Shown here piece by piece: positions 22,730 to 32,078 of a DNA stretch of 64,000 nucleotides. The notes under the pieces were generated by a model that saw only the letters and a program-made list of their open reading frames with translations, did no database searches and had not been told where the DNA came from. Made by a program: the position numbers and the translations under genes. This DNA is from Limnanthes douglasii subsp. nivea (taxonomy: Eukaryota; Streptophyta; Magnoliopsida; Brassicales; Limnanthaceae). The DNA lies in NCBI GenBank assembly GCA_036936605.1, contig JAUPFV010000001.1:349381081-349445080 (forward strand). Direction: 5' to 3'. How positions within the stretch are numbered: position 1 is the first letter of the stretch; every line of letters starts with the position of its first letter.

Positions 22730-24499
22730 ATGAGCACCCTTCCATTAAACAGTCTCTATACTATCCTTCAAACACTATTCTTCATACCTTTCTTTTTCAT
22801 CTCCAAAACAATTAAGTCTCTACATGAAACTTTTCTCCAAAGTAGAAAGATTTCTGATCGGAACTACACTAGAACTACATTCCAGCTCCCTCCAGGGCTG
22901 GTTGCTTGGCCAATAATCGGAAACATCCCAGAAATGCTCCGTAACAAACCCACCTTTCGATGGATCCACACTCTCATGAAAGAGTTTCAAACTGACATAT
23001 TTTGCCTTCGTTTGGGAAAAACACACGTTATCGCAGTCTCCTGCCCTAAAATCGCAAGGGAGGTACTAAAGCAACAAGACTCAGTGTTTGCCTCACGACC
23101 GCTGACATTTGCTCAACGACTCATCAGCAGTAACAATCGTACCACCGTTCTCTCTCCTTATGGAGACCAATGGAAGAAGATGAAAAGAGTACTTGTTACC
23201 GAGATTCTTTCTCCAGCTAGACACCGGCTTTTCCACGACAAAAGATCTGACGAGGCGGATAACCTCTTAACCTACGTCCACAATCTTTCCAAAGAATCCA
23301 AAAATGTAGATCTGCGGATTGTGACAAGATACTACTCTGGAAATGTGATACGGAGATTGATGTTTGGTAAGCGTCATTTTGGAAAGACAACATTGGACGG
23401 AGGTCCGGGAGTTGAGGAGATAGAGCATGTCGAAGCTCTTTTTACGAGCTTAGGCTATTTGTACGCGTTTTGTGTCTCAGATTTTCTTCCCAGCTTGGTA
23501 GGGGTGGATATCGACGGACACGAGAAGATTTTGAAAGAAGCTAATGATATTGTTGATAAGTATCATGATCCTATTGTTAACCAGAGGATCAAGCTATGGA
23601 GAGTTGACGGAAAAAGTAATGGAGAGAGAGAAGTTGATGATTTTCTTGATGTTCTCATCTCTTTGAATGATAACAATGGGAAGCCCTTGTTGACACATGA
23701 GGAGATCAGAGCACAATCTAGGGTAAGAGTTCTCTGTTTGTTTTATAGGGCTAAGGTATAACTTTCCAAATTTAAGTAATACATAGTAAATTATCACCGT
23801 AGCTCTTCCCTATATATACTCTTTTGCTTAGGGTGAGACTTATTAGGTTCATTATACAAGCTGCGCATGCACTAACAAAAAACTTCACATACAATGTTAC
23901 AGGAGATCATGCTAGCAGCCGTGGATAATCCATCCAATGCAGTCGAGTGGGTGATTGCGGAAATGTTAAACCAACCTGATATACTTCAAAAAGCAACCGA
24001 GGAAATAGACGCGGTCGTTGGAAAAAATAGACTTGTTCAAGAATCTGACATCCCTAAACTCGGCTACATCAAATCATGTATAAGAGAAGCCTTCCGTCTG
24101 CATCCAATTGCACCTTTCAACGTCCCTCATGAGTCGTTGAACGACACTACGGTTGCTGGGTACTTTATTCCAAAAGGCAGTTGGGTCATGTTGTCTCGAA
24201 TAGGTCTGGGACGAAACCCTGATGTTTGGGTTGATCCGCTCGAGTTCAGACCTGAACGTCACTTAAACGAATGCTCTGTAGTGGCTTTGACGGAACATGA
24301 CCTCCGATTTGTTTCGTTTAGTACAGGCCGGCGTGGTTGCATTGCTGCTACTTTAGGAACTTGTATGACTACAATGCTTTTGGCCAGACTTCTTCAAGGC
24401 TTTACGTGGAGTCTACCTGAAGATGCGGCTCGTGTGGATCTCAGTGATGTTGGGTTTATTAATCTAAACTTATTTATTCCGTTAGGGTTATTTATTTGA
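22730..24499 (+). CDS. CYP79: Cytochrome P450, CYP79 family, C-terminus replaced by LTR
   Basis: CYP79 enzymes are ER P450s that N-hydroxylate an amino acid to an aldoxime, the entry step to cyanogenic glucosides, glucosinolates or volatile aldoximes; the substrate here is unknown. Exon 1 is 22730-23722 and exon 2 starts at 23903; the 180-bp intron has GT-AG ends and phase 0. Residues: anchor 11-24, LPPG hinge 53-56, C-helix WKKMKR 148-153, the CYP79-specific I-helix DNPSNAVEW (339-347), EAFR 393-396, PERH 448-451 (CYP79-typical) and haem loop FSTGRRGC 470-477 with Cys477. The intron sits where CYP79 genes have theirs. At 24448 the frame enters the LTR of element F: residues 513-529 are LTR-encoded and end at TGA 24497-24499. 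The native tail lies at 29501-29593. No other lesion is seen. Possibly inactive, because the last substrate-recognition segment is lost. Confidence 0.92.
23723..23902 (+). other. CYP79 intron
   Basis: Donor AGG|GTAAGAG and acceptor TTACAG|GAG. Phase 0, joining residues 331 and 332 (AQSR to [12 protein letters not shown]). Stop codons in frame inside it (TAA at 23759) show that it must be removed. Confidence 0.88.
24443..24447 (+). other. Target site duplication, left copy (AGTGA)
   Basis: AGTGA immediately before the TG of the 5' LTR of element F, repeated at 29501-29505 after the CA of the 3' LTR. The bases belong to CYP79 codon 512 (AGT) and the first two bases of the next codon. Confidence 0.95.
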
Positions 24500-24860
24500 T
24501 ATTTGAAAATAGTTATTTGCTTTGATTTGGTCTTCCACGTAGTTAAGAGAATGCGGGAGTTATCAACATTAAGTGCTAAAGCGTTACGGGAGTTATCAAC
24601 ATTAAGTGCTGAAGCGTTACGGGAGTTATCAACATTAAGTGCTATTTTTTAGTAACTGCCTTGTATGTGTTTTACTATTTAATCTTGTACTGCATTCATC
24701 GATTTAAACCAGAACGTTTTAAACTCTCTTGAGTGAAAGAAAAAATATTTTCTCTTCTAGTGTGAGTTGTGAGAGTGTTCTTGTAATATTTTTTTTCAAT
24801 TTTATCAAAGTTGTTTGTTTGTTTTTAAAAGAGTGTTGTTTTATTATTTTTCCGCCAACA
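24448..24860 (+). repeat. 5' LTR of copia F (413 bp)
   Basis: Runs from TGTTGGGTTTATTAATC to TTTTCCGCCAACA. It contains three units of a 33-bp repeat (GCGTTACGGGAGTTATCAAC...) at about 24552-24645. The first 52 bases are read as the C-terminus of CYP79. Confidence 0.97.
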
Positions 24861-24863
24861 AAG

Positions 24864-24875
24864 TGGTATCAGAGC
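24864..24875 (+). promoter_or_regulatory. Primer binding site of copia F
   Basis: TGGTATCAGAGC, complementary to the 3' end of initiator tRNA-Met, three bases after the 5' LTR. This is the standard primer site of plant copia elements. Confidence 0.95.
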
Positions 24876-24926
24876 CACAAGCTCTTTCCGAAATTTTGTT
24901 TTTAAATATTCAACATTTTGAAAAAT

Positions 24927-27900
24927 ATGGCGAATGGTGTATCATCCTTCCAAGTTCCAACACTCAACAACAACAACTACGATAATTGGAGTATCAAGAT
25001 GAAAGCTCTCCTTGGAGCACATGATGTATGGGATGCCGTAGAAAAAGGGTTTGACGAACCCGAAGATGAAGCAAGCCTTACTCAAGAGGAGAAAACGACT
25101 TTCAAGGATTTAAGAAAGAGAGACAAAAAAGCTCTCTTCCTCATCTATCAAGCATTAGATGATGATGGCTTCGAAAAAATTTCAAGCGCATCTTCCGCCA
25201 AGCAAGCGTGGGAGAAATTACAAATCTCTTATAAAGGAGTCGAAAAGGTGAAAAAGGTACGTCTCCAAACATTAAGAGGTGAATTTGAATCCTTACATAT
25301 GAAAGCGTCCGAATCTATTTCGGAATATTTTTCAAGAGTAGCAACCGTTTCTAATCAATTAAAAAGAAATGGTGAGAAGTTAGAAGATGTGAGAGTAATC
25401 GAAAAAATACTCCGCTCGTTGGATCCTAAATTTGAGCACATCGTCGTGACGATTGAAGAAACTAAAGACTTGGAGAAAATGATGATTGAAGAACTCCAAG
25501 GCTCATTACAAGCCTACGAAGAAAAGCACAAGAAGAAGCAAGAAATCACCGAGCAAGTCCTCAAACTAGAACTCAAGGACATGCATGCAAGTCAAGAGGA
25601 TGATAGAAATCAACGTGGCCGAGGAAGAGGTAGAGGCCGCGGACGAGGTGGTTATCATGGACGTGGACGTGGCTGGAATTACAACAACAATAATTCCAAC
25701 TACTACTACGAGAAACGAGAAAGCTCAACACGAGGTCGTGGAAGACGAAATCCGAACTCGAGGTATGATAAATCTCAAATCCAATGCTATAAATGTCAAA
25801 GGTTTGGACATTATGCTTCAGAATGTAGAGGCCCCAACAATAGAGTTGAGGAGAAGGCCAACTATGTGGAAGAGAAGACGGAGGAGAAAGATATGTTACT
25901 ACTAACATACAAAACCACTAATGAAGGCCAAGAGAACACTTGGTATCTTGACACCGGTGCAAGCAATCATATGTGTGGGAAAAGAAGCATGTTTGTAGAG
26001 ATCAATGAAGCCATGAGTGGAAATGTCTCTTTTGGAGATGATAGCAAAATATCGGTGAAAGGAAAAGGTAACATTCTTATTCGTGCAAAAGATGGTAGTC
26101 ACCAAATGATTTCAAATGTTTATTACGTACCTAGCATGAAAAACAACATCTTGAGCTTGGGACAACTTCTTGAAAAAGGCTATGATATTCATATGAAAAA
26201 TTATAGTCTTTTTATGAGAGATGCAAAAGGAGATTTAATTGCTAAAGTTCAAATGTCAAAGAATAGAATGTTTCCTTTGAATATTCAAAATGATGTTGCA
26301 AAGTGTCTTAAGGCGTGTTACAAAGATTCATCATGGCTATGGCATGTTCGATTTGGGCATCTAAACTTTACAAGTTTAGAGTTATTGTCCAAGAAGGAAA
26401 TGGTGAGAGGGTTACCGTGTATCAATCATCCTGACCAGTTATGCGAAGGATGTCTACTTGGAAAGCAATTCAGAAAAAGCTTTCCAAAGGAGTCAGAGTC
26501 AAGAGCCAATAAACCTCTCGAGCTTATTCATACCGATGTGTGTGGTCCAATCAAGCCGAGCTCTCTAGGTAAAAGTAACTATTTCCTTCTCTTTATTGAT
26601 GATTTTTCAAGAAAAACGTGGGTATATTTCTTGAAACAGAAATCCGAAGTCTTTGGTGTATTTAAGAAGTTCAAAGCAGTTGTGGAAAAGGAAAGTGGAA
26701 ATAAGATCAAAGCCATGAGATCTGACCGAGGAGGGGAGTTCACATCCAATGAATTTATGGAGTTTTGTGAAGCACATGGAATTCGTCGCCGCTTGACAGT
26801 TCCCAGATCTCCTCAACAAAATGGTGTGGCAGAAAGGAAGAACAGAACAATCCTTGATATGGCGCGAAGCATGCTTAAAAGCAAGAAACTGCCTAAGGAT
26901 TTTTGGGCGGAAGCAGTGGCATGTGCGGTTTACTTGTCCAACCGATCTCCAACAAGAAGTGTTTGGGGAAAGACACCACAAGAAGCGTGGAGTGGAAGAA
27001 AGCCCGGAATTTCCCACTTGAGAGTATTTGGAAGCGTAGCTCATGTCCATGTACCAGACGAACAACGAACCAAACTCGATGATAAAAGCAAAAGTTTTAT
27101 CTTCATCGGTTACGACTCAAGTTCCAAAGGCTACAAGTTATACAACCCAAACAACAAGAAGGTTGTGATAAGTCGAGATGTGATAGTTGATGAAGAAGGC
27201 GAATGGGATTTTGGGTCTCTTACAAATGAGTTCACATTTTTCCCCCAAATTGAAGAAGATGAGAAGACACCAAATGAGCAATCAGAAGATGTTGCTACCC
27301 AACATGCCTCACCAACAGCAACTACTCATGGAGACTCGCCACCTTCATCATCGTCAAATGGTAGTCAAAATGAGAGAGCAGTGGAACGTACAAGAAGCCT
27401 TAGTGATCTTTATGAGGTAACCGAACCAATGGATAACATTACACTATTTTGTCTCTTTGCTGATTGTGAGCCAGTGACATTTCAAGAAGCTGCACAAGAG
27501 AAACAATGGAGAGACGCGATGGATGAAGAAATTAGAGCCATCGAGAAGAATGACACATGGGAACTCACCTCACTTCCCAAAGGGTTCAAGACAATAGGCG
27601 TCAGATGGTTATACAAAACCAAGAGAAATGCTAAGGGGGAGATTGAAAAACACAAAGCGAGGCTTGTTGCAAAAGGCTATAGTCAAAAGGCGGGAATTGA
27701 CTATGATGAGGTATTCGCCCCCGTTGCCCGATTGGAAACTATTAGACTAATAATTTCTTTGGCAGCTCAAAACAAGTGGAAGATACAACAAATGGATGTA
27801 AAGTCAGCATTTCTCAATGGCGTCCTTGAAGAAGAAGTTTACATTCAACAACCATTAGGCTATGAGATCAAAGGTCACGAAGATAAGGTGTTGAAGCTAA

Positions 27901-29012
27901 AGAAGGCTCTTTACGGGCTAAAGCAAGCACCAAGGGCATGGAACAGTAGAATCGACAAGTATTTCCAAGAGAACGGCTTCAACAAATGTCCGTACGAGCA
28001 CGCTCTATACACCAAGATCAAAGATGGAGATATTTTGATCGTGTGTCTCTACGTGGACGATTTGATCTTCACCGGAAGCAGCCCAAGTATGTTTAATAAA
28101 TTCAAAGAAGTGATGACAAAGGAATTCGAGATGACAGACTTAGGGCTCATGGCGTACTACCTTGGCATTGAAGTTAAGCAGCAAAAAGATGAAATTTTTA
28201 TCTCACAAGAAAGCTATGCAAAAGATATCCTGAAGAAGTTTAAGATGGAGAACTGTAGCTCGATAAGCACACCCATGGAGTTTGGAGTCAAAATATCCAA
28301 GCATGAAGAAGGCGAAAGTGTAGATCCAACATTATTCAAAAGGTTGGTGGGTAGCCTACGCTATCTAACTTGTACGAGACCAGATATTCTCCATGCAGTT
28401 GGATTGGTTAGTCGCTATATGGAATCTCCAACAACAACTCATTTCAAGGCTGCAAAGAGAATCCTTCGTTATCTGAAAGGTACAATCGACTTTGGATTAC
28501 TCTATTCAATTTCTAATGATTACAAGCTTGTTGGATATAGTGATAGTGATTGGGGTGGAGACATAGACAATCGAAGGAGTACTACTGGATTTGTATTCTT
28601 TATGGGAAACATTGCTTTCACATGGATGTCAAAGAAACAACCGATTGTCACATTATCCACTTGTGAGGCAGAATATGTTGCTGCCACCACCTGTGTTAGT
28701 CATGCAATTTGGCTTAGAAATCTATTGAAGGAGATAGACCTAACACAGCATGAGCCAACTAAGGTCTATGTCGATAATAAATCAGCAATCGCCTTAGCCA
28801 AGAATCCAGTATTCCATGATCGAAGCAAGCATATAGATGTCCGCTACCACTACATAAGGGAGTGTATTTCAAGAAAGGATGTGCAAGTTGAACATGTGAA
28901 GACACAAGATCAAGCTGCTGATATTTTCACCAAGCCACTCAAAAGCGAAGACTTCAAACGATTAAGGAAACTACTAGGGGTCACGAGTTCTTCAGGCACG
29001 AGTTTAGATTAA
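24927..29012 (+). CDS. Copia F gag-pol polyprotein (1361 aa, intact)
   Basis: The polyprotein that packages, copies and integrates the element. An open frame extends upstream to a TTG at 24918, but the first ATG is 24927 (MANGVSSFQVP). In order: gag of the UBN2 type (NYDNWSIKMKALLGAHDVWD, residues 15-230), an Arg-Gly tract (GRGRGRGRGRGGY, about 230-250), CCHC knuckle CYKCQRFGHYASEC (about 288), protease WYLDTGASNHMC (about 338), integrase zinc region from HVRFGHLNF (about 472) and catalytic core HTDVCGP / RSDRGGEF / ERKNRT (540-635), RT RWLYKTKRNAKGEIEKHKAR and catalytic YVDDLIFTG (about 1040), and RNase H YSDSDWGGDIDNRRSTTGF and VDNKSAIALAKNP (1203-1290). No stop or frameshift. All key catalytic residues that I can check are present. 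Confidence 0.95.
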   Translation: MANGVSSFQVPTLNNNNYDNWSIKMKALLGAHDVWDAVEKGFDEPEDEASLTQEEKTTFKDLRKRDKKALFLIYQALDDDGFEKISSASSAKQAWEKLQISYKGVEKVKKVRLQTLRGEFESLHMKASESISEYFSRVATVSNQLKRNGEKLEDVRVIEKILRSLDPKFEHIVVTIEETKDLEKMMIEELQGSLQAYEEKHKKKQEITEQVLKLELKDMHASQEDDRNQRGRGRGRGRGRGGYHGRGRGWNYNNNNSNYYYEKRESSTRGRGRRNPNSRYDKSQIQCYKCQRFGHYASECRGPNNRVEEKANYVEEKTEEKDMLLLTYKTTNEGQENTWYLDTGASNHMCGKRSMFVEINEAMSGNVSFGDDSKISVKGKGNILIRAKDGSHQMISNVYYVPSMKNNILSLGQLLEKGYDIHMKNYSLFMRDAKGDLIAKVQMSKNRMFPLNIQNDVAKCLKACYKDSSWLWHVRFGHLNFTSLELLSKKEMVRGLPCINHPDQLCEGCLLGKQFRKSFPKESESRANKPLELIHTDVCGPIKPSSLGKSNYFLLFIDDFSRKTWVYFLKQKSEVFGVFKKFKAVVEKESGNKIKAMRSDRGGEFTSNEFMEFCEAHGIRRRLTVPRSPQQNGVAERKNRTILDMARSMLKSKKLPKDFWAEAVACAVYLSNRSPTRSVWGKTPQEAWSGRKPGISHLRVFGSVAHVHVPDEQRTKLDDKSKSFIFIGYDSSSKGYKLYNPNNKKVVISRDVIVDEEGEWDFGSLTNEFTFFPQIEEDEKTPNEQSEDVATQHASPTATTHGDSPPSSSSNGSQNERAVERTRSLSDLYEVTEPMDNITLFCLFADCEPVTFQEAAQEKQWRDAMDEEIRAIEKNDTWELTSLPKGFKTIGVRWLYKTKRNAKGEIEKHKARLVAKGYSQKAGIDYDEVFAPVARLETIRLIISLAAQNKWKIQQMDVKSAFLNGVLEEEVYIQQPLGYEIKGHEDKVLKLKKALYGLKQAPRAWNSRIDKYFQENGFNKCPYEHALYTKIKDGDILIVCLYVDDLIFTGSSPSMFNKFKEVMTKEFEMTDLGLMAYYLGIEVKQQKDEIFISQESYAKDILKKFKMENCSSISTPMEFGVKISKHEEGESVDPTLFKRLVGSLRYLTCTRPDILHAVGLVSRYMESPTTTHFKAAKRILRYLKGTIDFGLLYSISNDYKLVGYSDSDWGGDIDNRRSTTGFVFFMGNIAFTWMSKKQPIVTLSTCEAEYVAATTCVSHAIWLRNLLKEIDLTQHEPTKVYVDNKSAIALAKNPVFHDRSKHIDVRYHYIRECISRKDVQVEHVKTQDQAADIFTKPLKSEDFKRLRKLLGVTSSSGTSLD

Positions 29013-29021
29013 AGGGGAGAA

Positions 29022-29500
29022 TGTTGGGTTTATTAATCTAAACTTATTTATTCCGTTAGGGTTATTTATTTGATATTTGAAAATAGTTATTTGCTTTGAT
29101 TTGGTCTTCCACGTAGTTAAGAGAATGCGGGAGTTATCAACATTAAGTGCTAAAGCGTTACGGGAGTTATCAACATTAAGTGCTAAAGCGTTACGGGAGT
29201 TATCAACATTAAGTGCTGAAGCGTTACGGGAGTTATCAACATTAAGTGCCAAAGCGTTACGGGAGTTACCAACATTAAGTGCTATTTTTTAGTAACTGCC
29301 TTGTATGTGTTTTACTATTTAATCTTGTACTGCATTCATCGATTTAAACCAGAACGTTTTAAACTCTCTTGAGTGAAAGAAAAAATATTTTCTCTTCTAG
29401 TGTGAGTTGTGAGAGTGTTCTTGTAATATTTTTTTTCAATTTTATCAAAGTTGTTTGTTTGTTTTTAAAAGAGTGTTGTTTTATTATTTTTCCGCCAACA
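29022..29500 (+). repeat. 3' LTR of copia F (479 bp)
   Basis: Direct repeat of 24448-24860 with five instead of three units of the 33-bp repeat (about 29126-29284); the difference of 66 bp is exactly two units. No other difference seen. Confidence 0.97.
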
Positions 29501-29593
29501 AGTGAATCAGTTCATGATCTTTTTATGGCTAAACCTTTGACAGCTCGGGCTGAGCCACGTCTGCCTTTGCATTTGTATCCTGAGGTTTATTGA
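29501..29593 (+). pseudogene. CYP79: Displaced C-terminal tail of CYP79
   Basis: Starts with the second copy of the duplication AGTGA, in the reading phase left by exon 2 at 24447. It encodes about 30 residues, including the conserved DLFMAKPL segment that ends CYP79 proteins, then Pro-rich PRLPLHLYP and TGA at 29591-29593. Without element F the protein would be 541 residues, the usual CYP79 length. As the genome stands, the tail can be joined to the gene only by an RNA that reads through or splices out all 5 kb. Confidence 0.93.
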
Positions 29594-31449
29594 GTTTATT
29601 GGTGGTTTCATCTTCCTTCCGGTTTGTCATAGGATATTAGTGTTCGGAAGGAACATCATTAGCCTCTTGGATCATCTCGACGGTTTACTGATTTTTGAGC
29701 TCTTCTGAAATCATCTTTAAATTTTTCAAAACCATAATTTCCTCTATATATTTGTATCGTAATATTTCAAATATTTGTTTTTTTTTTTTTTTTTAAGTTT
29801 CGATTAATCAATAAAAAGATAATGTGATGAATACCTTAGTTACTAGAAGAATGTTATCAACTCTTTTTATCATTTATTTGTCCAACTTTTCTTTTAGAAA
29901 ATCTGCTTGTGCGAAGGTGGCTTGTACAAATCAGTAGTCTTCAAATAAAATCAAAACTAGATTTTGAGACCTCACGTTTTTTTTTCGTATAAAGCTTATA
30001 ATTTTTTTAAAACTTAATATCACAAATAGCAAAGTGATCCTATTCTCTCGGACGGTATTTTCCCACTTAGCAAAGTAACAAACAATTTTGTTGTTTATTT
30101 TTCAAACGGATCCCAAAAACACCAATTATGTATATTAAGATATTCATTATTTTCAACTCAAGATTTGGAATAAGATTTCATAAAACTAATCACCAATTTA
30201 GAATATATTTTTTTAATATTAACCACAAAAAACATAGAGTAAGCAACTTGCAACACAAATAGTAAAGCACGACATTTGTCCATAAAGCATATCCATTTCT
30301 TATAAATGAAATAAAATCAACAACCATAACCTCATACGGATCACGTGTAATTCTCAAACAATACATTCTGCTCTGCAGCACAAACCATCAAAATTAAATT
30401 TCAAATCTCATTTCAGAGTTTTAATAGATAGCATCCGTTTATTCATTTTACTCCGTTGCTGAACTACTAGCATATTAAGTGAACGTGAAATACTTTTGGA
30501 ATAAAATTAGAAGAACCAATCACTTCGTTTCACTACATATCTCAATCAACATCTTTTGTATTTAATTTATCACTGGTTGACTTGACCAAATTCTTGTCAT
30601 ATTGTTTCTTGACCGATTTCTCGATATACAGACATGCTAAGAAATAGTAGTTGTAGTTGTTCATAATAAAAACAAACTCAATATTGTTTGGAATTGTCCA
30701 AACAAAAAGTAAAATAGTACCTTAGAAAAATCCACATACACAAATATATGAAATATTTTGTATTCAGTTATACAAATTATTTATATAAAGAATAATACGA
30801 GAAAATCAATATTCTTTGTGATGTAATAGAATTAGTTTTAGATTCTATAACATCACGAAGTGCTCTACAAGAACATTAAGATTCTTTATGATTTAACAAA
30901 CTAATTCAATTTAATATTTTTTTAACTTCATAAGAAGTTCTATAAAAATGTTAACATTCTTATTGGTATAACAAAAGAATTATGTTTTAGCCTATATAAT
31001 GCCATAAATATTTTTATGAATGTATTAAGATTCTTGTGATGTAATAAATTTTTAGTTTAAGTTTATGCTGTATCACACTCAATTTTAACTTTCAAACATG
31101 TGTTGTTGTAGTAAGAGTGAAATTGATACAAGATTACGCAATTTTTAAGATTTTATATGTTATCTAAAGAGAAAAAACACTAGTTAAAAGCAAATTGATA
31201 TTTAAACCAATTAAAATATGATAAGATATAAAAAAGATATTATATCAAACAAGCTTCACTCAATATGAAAATATTAAATATTAATTAAACCTTCATTTTA
31301 GTCAAGCGAGTGATCCTTTCAAGATAATCATAATATAAATATCACAATTTATCGTTAAATTTCAATGAAGATCATATTTTTCTAACATGTGACGTTGAGA
31401 AAAGTTAATATGCTGTTAAACCAAATAAATTTATTTTTTGAGGATAATA
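29594..31449. repeat. AT-rich spacer with a degenerate 74-bp tandem repeat
   Basis: 29594-29760 is the 3' flank of CYP79. From 30811 to about 31085 four poor copies of a unit of about 74 bp follow each other, each opening with ATTCTT(T)GTGATGTAAT or a variant and closing near ACATTAAG. The rest is very AT-rich without coding signal. Confidence 0.45.
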
Positions 31450-31454
31450 GGTTA

Positions 31455-32005
31455 TGATGAGTCCGAATTCGAAGTGCTCCCCGGAAGGGCAGTCCAAAGT
31501 ACATCTCCCCGTGAATTCGGACAGGCTCCAAGTATTTAATTCGAACAAGACTTTTTTACCGGGCAGATGATTTCGAACACTGTAAACTTAAGGCAGTTCG
31601 AACTATGACTAAAGTACTAAAAAACCTAAACACTATCTGACTAAGCTACCTGCACATCTGCTTAAAACTTATGGGTCGTTAAACATGACCCGGGTCCATT
31701 AAACTTGACCCGAAAGCCCATAAGGGCCCAAATTTCACACTATAAATGCCCAACCACTAGCATTAACTATGGGTAAGAAAAATTGACTGCTGCCAAGCTG
31801 CACAATTCTCTCTCCACCCTTAAAACACTGTGAAACACCCTTAAACACCGTGAAACACCCTTAAACACCGTGAAACACCCTTAAACACTGTGAAACACCC
31901 TTAAACACCGTGAAACACCTTTAAACACTGTTAAACACCCTCACGCTACCTTAAAACTCCACTTAAAATTACCAGCCTACCCTCAGGCAACTTTTATCCA
32001 CACCA
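31455..32005 (+). repeat. 5' LTR of Tat A
   Basis: 551 bp. TATAAATG at 31741-31748 is the likely promoter box. About six tandem units of 20 bp (CCCTTAAACACCGTGAAACA and variants) lie at 31817-31935, downstream of the TATA box and so in the transcribed R/U5 part. A 10-bp inverted repeat, GTCCGAATTC / GAATTCGGAC, lies at 31461-31470 and 31513-31522. Confidence 0.93.
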
Positions 32006-32007
32006 AA

Positions 32008-32025
32008 TTGGCGACCACAGTGGGA
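32008..32025 (+). promoter_or_regulatory. Primer binding site of Tat A
   Basis: TTGGCGACCACAGTGGGA two bases after the 5' LTR; conserved in the T1 remnant (minus strand, 858-876) and, less closely, in element C (45051-45069). The tRNA species is not verified; related elements use tRNA-Arg or tRNA-Asp type primers. Confidence 0.75.
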
Positions 32026-32078
32026 GGCGACGGTGCCTGAATCAAGTATTCAAAACCAAGTAAATAAATTCTCTCAGA

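Larger units (their letters stand above)
24448..29500 (+). mobile_element. Copia LTR retrotransposon F, young and apparently intact
   Basis: A 5053-bp Ty1/copia element with every part expected of an autonomous copy: LTRs with TG...CA ends, 5-bp target duplication AGTGA, primer binding site, a single uninterrupted gag-pol frame and a purine tract (AAAGGGGAGAA, 29011-29021) before the 3' LTR. The two LTRs are identical by eye except in a 33-bp tandem repeat (3 units left, 5 right). That identity implies very recent insertion. It lies in the same direction as CYP79, inside its last exon. Confidence 0.97.

Noticed and set aside
25573..25908. Frames of about 110 codons on both strands at the Arg-Gly tract of copia F
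   Set aside because: They are by-products of the GGTCGTGGA-type repeats within an intact 1361-codon polyprotein.
29077..29292. Open frame with repeated ALRELSTLSAK peptides in the 3' LTR of copia F
   Set aside because: It is only the 33-bp repeat (a multiple of three) read in frame; the unit number differs between LTRs and there is no other coding signal.
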